Shown in pieces: positions 58,434 to 64,000 of a stretch of 64,000 nucleotides of DNA. The DNA is from JALYXV01 sp963733505. Its GTDB lineage: Bacteria > Actinomycetota > Acidimicrobiia > Acidimicrobiales > Palsa-688. The DNA lies in assembly GCA_963733505.1 (NCBI GenBank), contig CAVTDW010000005.1, positions 248,001 through 312,000 of the forward strand, given 5' to 3'. The position numbers and the translations under genes are program-made. Under the pieces are notes generated by a model. That model was not told the DNA's origin. It was given only the letters and a program-made list of their open reading frames with translations, and searched no databases. Each line of letters starts with the position of its first letter. Position 1 is the stretch's first letter.

Positions 58434-59948
58434 ATGCCCGAGGCCACAGCCGTGACCGTCCGACTGCCGATCCCGTGCCTGGTGGTCCTCGTCGGGGCGT
58501 CCGGCAGCGGCAAGTCGACCTGGGCCCAGGAGAACTTTCGCCCCGGCCAGATCGTGGCGTCGGACGATCTTCGGGCCCTGGTAGGCGAGGGGCCACACGA
58601 CCAACGGGCGGGCACCGACGCCTTCGACGTGCTCGCCCTGGTACTCGAACGGCGCCTCCGGCGGCGGCTCACGACCGTCGTGGACACGCTCGGTCTCGAC
58701 GCCGCCCGCCGGGCGGAGTTCCGGGCCGCCGCGGCGCGCCACGGCGTGGCGTGCCACGCCGTCGTCTTCGACACCGCGGCATCCGTCTGCCGGGCCCGCA
58801 ACAAGGCTCGGGCCCGCCCCGTGCCCCCAAAGGTTCTGTCCGGCCAGTTGGCGGCGGTGGCGGCGGCTCGCGCCGCGCTGGCCGAGGAGGGATTCGACGG
58901 TGTTCAGCCGGCCGGGCCGGTGGAACTGGTCCCGCGCCAGCTAGTCTCCGCGCCCCAGCAGGCGGCCCGTCAAAGGGAGGCACCAATGCCGCTGCGTTTC
59001 GGTTTGCAGATTCCCAGCTTCACGTGGGAGAGCGGTCCCCCCGGCATCGCGGCGCGCCTGGGCGAGATCGCGGCCGCCGCCGAGCAGGCCGGCTTTACCA
59101 GCCTTTGGGTCATGGACCACTTCGTACAGATCCCCCAGGTGGGCCCCGAATGGCAGGACATGCTCGACAGCTACACCACCTTGGGGTTCCTGGCCGGGCG
59201 CACCAGCACCATCCGCCTCGGGGCGCTCGTGACCGGTGTCACCTACCGCAACCTGGCCCACCTGGCCAAGATCGTGGCCACGCTCGACGTGGTCTCGGGG
59301 GGGCGGGCCATCTGCGGGTTGGGCGCCGCCTGGCACGAACGTGAGCACAAGCTCTACGGGTGGGAGTTCCCCCCGACCAAGGTGCGCTACGACCTCCTCG
59401 AAGATGCCCTCGAACTGCTCCCGCTGATGTGGGGATCGGGCAACCCCCGCTTCGTGGGCCGCACGACCACCATCCCCGAATCCATCTGCTATCCCCGGCC
59501 ACTGCAGGCCAAGATCCCGGTCCTCGTTGGCGGATCTGGGGAAAAGAAGACCCTGCGGCTGGTCGCCCGCTATGCCGACGCCTGCAATCTCTTCGGGGAC
59601 CCGGCCACGATTCGCCGCAAGCTGGGAATCCTCGGAAGCCATTGTTTCGACGAAGGCCGGACGCTGGCGTCGATCACCGTGACCAATCTTTCGACGGTGC
59701 TGGTGGGCCGCTCCCATGACGACGTCGACCGGGCGGTCGAGCGTCTCCGACCTCGTGCCGTCTCCCCCGAGGACTTCTCGACCAGGGTGAGCGCAGGGAC
59801 CATCGAGGATCAGGTCGGGCGGTTCCGCTTGTACGCCGAGGCTGGTGTGCAGACCGCCATCGTCAACATGCCCGACCTCGACGCCGCCGCCGTGGAACGG
59901 TTCGCGGACGTGATCGCGGCGTTCCCGCAGGAGGGTCGGGGCTGGTAG
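58434..59948 (+). CDS. P-loop kinase domain fused to LLM-class F420-dependent oxidoreductase
   Basis: 504 residues from ATG 58434 (GTG 58425 possible). Residues about 12-155 are an AAA_33/polynucleotide-kinase-like P-loop domain: VVLVGASGSGKSTWA, then VASDDLRALVG and VVDTLGLDAARRAEF. From about 185 the luciferase-like domain begins LRFGLQIPSFTWE and runs through SLWVMDHFVQIP, RLGALVTGVTYRNLAHLAK, GLGAAWHEREH and IPVLVGGSGEKKTLRLVA. The second part oxidises or reduces an unknown substrate with F420. An internal AGGGAGGCACCAATG (58974-58988) could also start the oxidoreductase alone. Confidence 0.85.
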   Translation: MPEATAVTVRLPIPCLVVLVGASGSGKSTWAQENFRPGQIVASDDLRALVGEGPHDQRAGTDAFDVLALVLERRLRRRLTTVVDTLGLDAARRAEFRAAAARHGVACHAVVFDTAASVCRARNKARARPVPPKVLSGQLAAVAAARAALAEEGFDGVQPAGPVELVPRQLVSAPQQAARQREAPMPLRFGLQIPSFTWESGPPGIAARLGEIAAAAEQAGFTSLWVMDHFVQIPQVGPEWQDMLDSYTTLGFLAGRTSTIRLGALVTGVTYRNLAHLAKIVATLDVVSGGRAICGLGAAWHEREHKLYGWEFPPTKVRYDLLEDALELLPLMWGSGNPRFVGRTTTIPESICYPRPLQAKIPVLVGGSGEKKTLRLVARYADACNLFGDPATIRRKLGILGSHCFDEGRTLASITVTNLSTVLVGRSHDDVDRAVERLRPRAVSPEDFSTRVSAGTIEDQVGRFRLYAEAGVQTAIVNMPDLDAAAVERFADVIAAFPQEGRGW

Positions 59949-59954
59949 GCGAGG

Positions 59955-60296
59955 TCAGGCCTGTTGCTCGTCGAGCAGGTTGGCGAGCATCTGGGTGAAG
60001 GTTGCGATCGACTTGTCGATTTCGGCGCGGATCTGGGCCAGTCGGGACCCGGCCGCGGGACGGCCGGCCGCCTCCAGCGATGCCGCGGTGTCGCCGTAGG
60101 AGTCGAAGTGGATGTGCCATTGCTGGAGCCACGTAATGAGCCCGGCGACATCCTCGAGGTTGAGGCTGGTGGCCGAGTCGGCGGTGAGGAACCGATCCTT
60201 GATCCAGGTGTCGACATGGCCCGAGAGCTCGGCCAGGTCGGCCTCCATCTGCGTCAGCTGGTCGGTCTCGAGGCTCGTCATCGGAGGGCTCGTCAT
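59955..60296 (-). CDS. Small helical hypothetical protein
   Basis: 113 residues from ATG (first base 60296; ATG 60281 also possible, since the start codon lies in a 15-bp direct repeat). LTQMEADLAELSGHVDTWIK, then DVAGLITWLQQWHIHFDSYG and QIRAEIDKSIATFTQMLANL are amphipathic helices, suggesting a coiled-coil bundle. No signal or membrane segment and no family. It converges on the LLM gene, 6 bp away. Confidence 0.6.
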   Translation of the reverse strand: MTSPPMTSLETDQLTQMEADLAELSGHVDTWIKDRFLTADSATSLNLEDVAGLITWLQQWHIHFDSYGDTAASLEAAGRPAAGSRLAQIRAEIDKSIATFTQMLANLLDEQQA

Positions 60297-60346
60297 CGGA
60301 GGGCATGGGCACATCTTCGCGTGACCCGTCGTGCCAGGCTGGTGAC

Positions 60347-60982
60347 GTGAGGCACTTCGGGCCGGCCGCGCTCCTCCTCTTGGCCCTGACACTTGGGTGC
60401 AGCCACGACAACCGACCGACGGTGGCGCCCACGACCTCGGGCGCGACCGTGGTGACCACGGCGGCGACGACCTTGCCACCTCCGAGCAGCGCCATCCCGA
60501 CGAGCGCCCCGCCCGCGTCGACCACCTCCACGACTCGTACCGCCGCCAACAGCCGCTGCGCCACGGCGAGCCTGTCGATCACGATGACCGATCTCGGCGC
60601 CGCGGCGGGGACGGCCTATCGGGAGTTGGGTTTCAAGAACACGTCGGCCCACAGCTGCACGATGCAGGGGTACCCGGGGGTGTCGTTCGTCGACGCTCAG
60701 GGGCGCCAAATCGGAGCGGCGGCCCAACGCATGGCCGGTCCCGACGGACCGCTGACCCTCACGCCCGGCGCCTCGGCGGCGGCGCTGATGGCGTACCACG
60801 ACGTCTACGTCGCGACCGTCGCCGGCTGCCAACCGACGACTGCGGCGGGCGTTGCCGTCTATCCGCCCGGAGAGACGGCGTCGGTCACCGTGGCGACCAG
60901 CCTGATGGCCTGTGCCAACCCCGCCACCTCCGGGTCCGCCGGCGTCTCGCCCGTGACCGCGCCTGCCAACGTCCACCCCTGA
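60347..60982 (+). CDS. DUF4232 lipoprotein
   Basis: 211 residues from GTG 60347. The leader AALLLLALTLGC ends in a lipobox cysteine. A Thr/Pro/Ser linker follows, then a DUF4232 domain (CATASLSITMTDLGAAAGT, YRELGFKNTSAHSCTMQGYP, GVSFVDAQG). Such actinobacterial lipoproteins are exposed on the cell surface; the role is unknown. Paired cysteines probably form disulfides. Confidence 0.8.
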   Translation: MRHFGPAALLLLALTLGCSHDNRPTVAPTTSGATVVTTAATTLPPPSSAIPTSAPPASTTSTTRTAANSRCATASLSITMTDLGAAAGTAYRELGFKNTSAHSCTMQGYPGVSFVDAQGRQIGAAAQRMAGPDGPLTLTPGASAAALMAYHDVYVATVAGCQPTTAAGVAVYPPGETASVTVATSLMACANPATSGSAGVSPVTAPANVHP

Positions 60983-61049
60983 CGATCAGCGCTGGGCGAA
61001 GGTCACCGTCAACCCCTTTGTCGAAGGTGGCTGCTAGTCTGACGCTCTG

Positions 61050-61090
61050 ACCGTGAAGCTGGTCCCGTGAGGCCAGGACGGACAGGAGGT
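61050..61090 (+). promoter_or_regulatory. PyrR-binding RNA element in the pyr leader
   Basis: CTGGTCCCGTGAGGCCAGGA holds the GTGAGGC loop in a short stem (CTGG/CCAG), like the PyrR-bound anti-antiterminator of other bacteria. It lies just upstream of a T-run hairpin and the pyrR start region. UMP-loaded PyrR binding here should favour termination or block translation. Confidence 0.65.
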
Positions 61091-61094
61091 TCGT

Positions 61095-61664
61095 TTGGCC
61101 GAACGTGAGCGTGCCCTGGCGCCCCCATATGGGGGCCTTTTTGTGCCCCGGACCAAGGTCATGGATCCCGACGACGTCAAGCGGGCGATCTGGCGGATGG
61201 CCCACGAGATCATCGAACGCAACCACGGCACCGACAGCGTGGTGCTGATCGGCTTGCAGACCGGAGGCGTTCCCATCGGGGGCCGCCTGGCGGAAGCAGT
61301 CGACTCGGTCAGCGGGGTCATGGTGCCCATCGGCAGCCTGGATGTGGCGTTCTACCGAGACGACATCGGGCTTCGGCCCGTCCTGCCCGAGGCGGCGACG
61401 CACATCCCCGTCGATCTCACCGGCAAGACCGTGGTGCTGGTCGACGATGTGCTGTTCACCGGCCGGACGGTGCGCGCCGCCCTGAACGCCTTGTCGGACT
61501 ACGGCCGAGCCCGGGCCGTCCAGCTGGCGGTCATGGTGGACCGGGGTCATCGCGAGCTGCCGATTCGCCCCGACTATGTCGGCAAGAACCTGCCGACCCG
61601 CCGTGACGAGATGGTCGACGTGAGCGAGGAGGGCGTTGTGCTTGGCGATGTGATGCCCCGATGA
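61095..61664 (+). CDS. pyrR: Bifunctional PyrR: pyr RNA-binding regulator/uracil phosphoribosyltransferase
   Basis: 189 residues from TTG 61095, which has AGGAGG 5 bases upstream. PRPP-binding VVLVDDVLFTGRTVRAAL, RDDIGLRPV, and the RNA-binding end VMVDRGHRELPIRPDYVGKN are intact. In other species PyrR starts about 14-16 residues later, matching GTG 61143 (VPRTKVMDPDDVKRAI). The extra first codons lie across a terminator hairpin, so the TTG start may make only a leader or an extended form. PyrR senses UMP/UTP and controls the operon. Confidence 0.93.
   Translation: MAERERALAPPYGGLFVPRTKVMDPDDVKRAIWRMAHEIIERNHGTDSVVLIGLQTGGVPIGGRLAEAVDSVSGVMVPIGSLDVAFYRDDIGLRPVLPEAATHIPVDLTGKTVVLVDDVLFTGRTVRAALNALSDYGRARAVQLAVMVDRGHRELPIRPDYVGKNLPTRRDEMVDVSEEGVVLGDVMPR
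61121..61142 (+). terminator. Intrinsic terminator overlapping the 5' end of pyrR
   Basis: The 16-base palindrome GCCCCCATATGGGGGC followed by CTTTTT and then GTG 61143. It is a classical attenuator hairpin placed 31 bases after the PyrR-binding loop. It overlaps the first 16 codons of the TTG-start reading frame. Confidence 0.85.
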
Positions 61665-62683
61665 CGGCCACTGCGAGTCCGAGCGTGGCCCCGACCGAAG
61701 TTCCGACCGCTGGTGTCCACCCGGCCGCCCGCCTGTCGACCGCCAAGGCGGGCCACCGCCAAAATCTGCTCTCGATTGCCGACCTCGACCGCGAGGGCAT
61801 CGAGGAGATCCTGCGGCTGACCGACATGTTCGTCGAGGTCAGCGAGCGCCCCATTCCCCGGGTACCCGCCCTCCGGGGCAAGACGGTCGTGTCGCTGTTC
61901 TTCGAGGATTCGACCCGGACCCGGCTCAGCTTCGAGATGGCGGCCAAGCGCCTGTCGGCCGACACCATGAGTTTCTCGGTGTCCACCTCGGCGGTCAAGA
62001 AGGGCGAGTCCCTCCGCGACACGGTGGAGACCATCGAGGCCATGGGGATCGACGCCATCGTGGTCCGCCACTCGGCGGCCGGTGTTCCGTGGCAAATCGC
62101 CAACTGGACCGAGGGGGCGTCGGTCATCAACGGCGGCGACGGGTGGCACGAGCATCCCACCCAGGCATTGCTCGACTGCTACACCATCCGCCAGCAGCGG
62201 GGTCGCCTCGACGGCCTTCGCATTGCCATCGTCGGTGACATACGCCATAGCCGGGTGGCCCGCTCCGATGTGCTGGCGTTTACTGCCCTCGGCGCGTCGG
62301 TCACCCTGGTGGCACCTCCCACCCTCTTGCCCCCGACGCTCGCGGGCTGGCCGGTCGAGGTGTCCCATCGCCTCGACGACGTGCTGGCGGCCTGCGACGT
62401 CGTGTACCTGCTGCGCCTCCAGCGCGAGCGCATGCAGGAGGCACTCCTGCCGTCACTGCGCGAGTACACCGCCACGTACGGCCTGACCCGCCAACGGGCC
62501 CGCCTCCTCGCGCCCGGAGCACTGATCATGCACCCCGGCCCGGTCAATCGCGGCGTCGAGATCGCCGCGGAGGTGGCCGACCAGGCCAACTCGGTGATCA
62601 CCCGGCAGGTCCGAAATGGCGTGGCGGTACGCATGGCGGTCCTCTACCTCCTCCTCGGCTCAGGAGTCGATCTCGGTGGCTGA
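61661..62683 (+). CDS. pyrB: Aspartate carbamoyltransferase, catalytic subunit
   Basis: 340 residues; ATG overlaps the pyrR stop. The carbamoyl-phosphate site is FFEDSTRTRLSFE. The loop VSTSAVKKGES, HPTQALLDC, DIRHSRVARSD and LLRLQRER (aspartate loop), and HPGPVNRGVEI are all present. The N-terminal 30 residues are an Ala/Pro/Thr extension before HRQNLLSIADL. There is no pyrI beside it, as expected for the dodecameric type working with PyrC. Confidence 0.96.
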   Translation: MTATASPSVAPTEVPTAGVHPAARLSTAKAGHRQNLLSIADLDREGIEEILRLTDMFVEVSERPIPRVPALRGKTVVSLFFEDSTRTRLSFEMAAKRLSADTMSFSVSTSAVKKGESLRDTVETIEAMGIDAIVVRHSAAGVPWQIANWTEGASVINGGDGWHEHPTQALLDCYTIRQQRGRLDGLRIAIVGDIRHSRVARSDVLAFTALGASVTLVAPPTLLPPTLAGWPVEVSHRLDDVLAACDVVYLLRLQRERMQEALLPSLREYTATYGLTRQRARLLAPGALIMHPGPVNRGVEIAAEVADQANSVITRQVRNGVAVRMAVLYLLLGSGVDLGG

Positions 62684-63980
62684 CGGGCCGTTCAGCCCTG
62701 CCGTGCTCGTCCGCGGCGGCACGGTGGTCGACGCCACCGGAAAACGCGTCGCCGATGTCCTGATCCGAGACGGTGTGGTGGCGGCCGTGGGCCTCGACCT
62801 CGACGATGCCATCGCCGGGGTGCGGGTCCTCGATGCCTCGGGGTGCATCGTGAGCCCGGGGCTGGTCGACCTCCACAGCCACCTTCGGGAGCCGGGCCGG
62901 GAGGAGACCGAGACAATCGAGACCGGGGCCCGGGCCGCGGCCCTCGGTGGCTATACCGCCGTGGTGGCCATGCCCAACACCGATCCTCCGATCGACTGCG
63001 CCGCCGTCGCCCGCCAGGTGCTGGAACTCGGTGCTCGCACCACGTGCGAGGTGGCCGTGGCCGGTGCCATCACCGTGGGGCGGGCGGGAAAGTTGCTGGC
63101 ACCACTCGCCGAGATGGCCGACCTCGGCATCCGCCTGTTCACCGACGACGGCAACGGCGTCCAAGACGCCCGCCTGATGCGGCGGGCCCTCGAATACGCC
63201 TCGGCCCTCGGCGTGACCCTGGCCCAGCATTGCGAGGACTCGTCGCTGGCGGCGGGAGGCCACATGCACGAAGGCGAATGGTCGAGCCGATTGGGGATCC
63301 CCGGCGTGCCCGGCGAGGCCGAGGAACTCATGGTGATGCGTGACCTGGCGCTGTCACGCCTGACCGGCGCCCCGATCCATTTTCTCCACCTTTCAACCGC
63401 CACCTCGTTGCAGATGGTGCGCCAGGCCAAGCAGGGTGGCGCCCGGGTCACCGCCGAGGTGGCGCCCCACCATTTCAGCCTCACCGACGCCGCGGTCGCC
63501 TCCTACGACACCGTGTTCAAGGTCAACCCACCGCTGCGCCCGGCCGCGGACGTGGCCGCCGTGAAGGCGGCGCTGGCCGATGGGACGGTCGACGCCATCG
63601 CCACCGACCACGCCCCCCACGCCCAGGAAGACAAGGAGGCGCCGTTCGATCAGGCGCCGCCGGGGATGCTCGGGTTGGAGACGGCGCTGGCGTTGGCGCT
63701 GACCGAACTCGACCTCCCTATCGAGCGGGTGCTGGCCCTCCTGTCCTGGCAGCCGGCCGCCATCGCCGGACTGGCGCCGCGCCACGGCGGCCCGATCGTG
63801 GCGGGCGCGGCGGCCAATGTCTGTGTGATCGACCCCGAGGCCACGTGGGTCGTCGATGCCGCCCGGCTGGCCAGCCGCAGTCGCAACTGCCCCTACGCCG
63901 GCCGGACCCTGACGGGCCGGGTACGCCACACCGTCTTGCGGGGCGAGCCCGTGGTGATCGACGGCGAGGCCCAGCGGTGA
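62676..63980 (+). CDS. pyrC: Dihydroorotase
   Basis: 434 residues from GTG 62676, overlapping pyrB by 8 bases. The class I (PyrC/allantoinase-like) metal site DLHSHLREPG, then MPNTDPPIDC, FTDDGNGVQD (equivalent of the carbamylated-lysine region), AQHCEDSSL, HFLHLSTA, and the catalytic ATDHAPHAQEDK. It closes carbamoyl aspartate to dihydroorotate. The stop overlaps a GTG that probably starts the next pyr-operon gene. Confidence 0.95.
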   Translation: MADGPFSPAVLVRGGTVVDATGKRVADVLIRDGVVAAVGLDLDDAIAGVRVLDASGCIVSPGLVDLHSHLREPGREETETIETGARAAALGGYTAVVAMPNTDPPIDCAAVARQVLELGARTTCEVAVAGAITVGRAGKLLAPLAEMADLGIRLFTDDGNGVQDARLMRRALEYASALGVTLAQHCEDSSLAAGGHMHEGEWSSRLGIPGVPGEAEELMVMRDLALSRLTGAPIHFLHLSTATSLQMVRQAKQGGARVTAEVAPHHFSLTDAAVASYDTVFKVNPPLRPAADVAAVKAALADGTVDAIATDHAPHAQEDKEAPFDQAPPGMLGLETALALALTELDLPIERVLALLSWQPAAIAGLAPRHGGPIVAGAAANVCVIDPEATWVVDAARLASRSRNCPYAGRTLTGRVRHTVLRGEPVVIDGEAQR

Positions 63981-64000
63981 CGACCGACGACGAGCACCTG
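63977..64000 (+). CDS. Possible start of the next pyr-operon gene, cut by window end
   Basis: GTG 63977 overlaps the pyrC stop (GTGA) and opens GTG ACG ACC GAC GAC GAG. Only eight codons are visible, so no product can be assigned; carA or a small membrane protein is common in this place. Confidence 0.25.

Noticed and set aside
60279..60306. 15-bp repeat CTCGTCATCGGAGGG at the start of the small helical protein
   Set aside because: Two copies only; it merely makes the start codon ambiguous.
1..64000. tRNA or rRNA genes, including a tRNA at the edges of the accessory block
   Set aside because: No cloverleaf with a T-arm GGTTCGA-type motif and paired acceptor ends was found by eye; a tRNAscan run would settle it.

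Overview
The window is high-GC, densely packed DNA that reads as a chromosome segment of an actinomycete of the class Acidimicrobiia or a close relative. This is inferred from the gene order (alaS-ruvX-mltG-aroE, then a DUF4388 gene and pilB-pilT-pilC; aroC-aroK-aroB-aroQ-pepQ-efp-nusB; pyrR-pyrB-pyrC), the frequent GTG and TTG starts, the 4- or 8-base start/stop overlaps, and an F420-type LLM oxidoreductase. No rRNA, tRNA or CRISPR array was seen.  Layout. 1-2.1 kb: end of a glycan locus (glycosyltransferase and flippase). 2.1-7.2 kb: housekeeping genes alaS, ruvX, mltG, aroE. 7.2-13.2 kb: type IV pilus motor operon (DUF4388 protein, PilB, PilT, PilC). 13.15-33.95 kb: accessory region. It starts directly after pilC with an integrase remnant. 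A 17-bp copy of the pilC 3' end reappears at 33932-33948, followed by a hairpin, so the block looks like an old integrated element of about 20.8 kb. It carries a LuxR-type ATPase regulator, a SARP-REC-EAL fusion regulator overlapping a hybrid histidine kinase, secreted calcium-type proteins (beta/gamma-crystallin, EF-hand), other secreted proteins, acetyltransferases, a toxin-antitoxin pair, Imm26-like genes and a second integrase remnant. 34-44 kb: methyltransferase, RDD protein, an unlinked NuoF-like protein, then the pilus structural cluster. In that cluster three pilin genes each have their own promoter and their own cyclic-di-GMP-I (GEMM) riboswitch, with prepilin peptidase, a PilM-PilN fusion and PilO. 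44-50 kb: VOC protein, a histidine kinase/response regulator pair, and a TasA/SipW-like secreted-fibre locus. 50-56.4 kb: Fur-family regulator and the aromatic pathway operon through efp and nusB. 56.4-61 kb: sedolisin protease, a P-loop kinase/LLM oxidoreductase fusion, and small proteins. 61-64 kb: pyrimidine operon with a PyrR attenuator.  How it fits together. The pilus system appears to read c-di-GMP at two levels: aptamers in front of the pilin genes, and MshEN-type N-terminal domains on both PilB and PilT. The accessory block adds a regulator whose EAL domain has lost its catalytic signature.  Caution. About ten genes, some of them normally essential (alaS) and the rest otherwise well conserved, are interrupted by apparent single-base indels, several of them in homopolymers. 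This looks more like assembly or sequencing error than biology, so 'pseudogene' calls should be treated with care.
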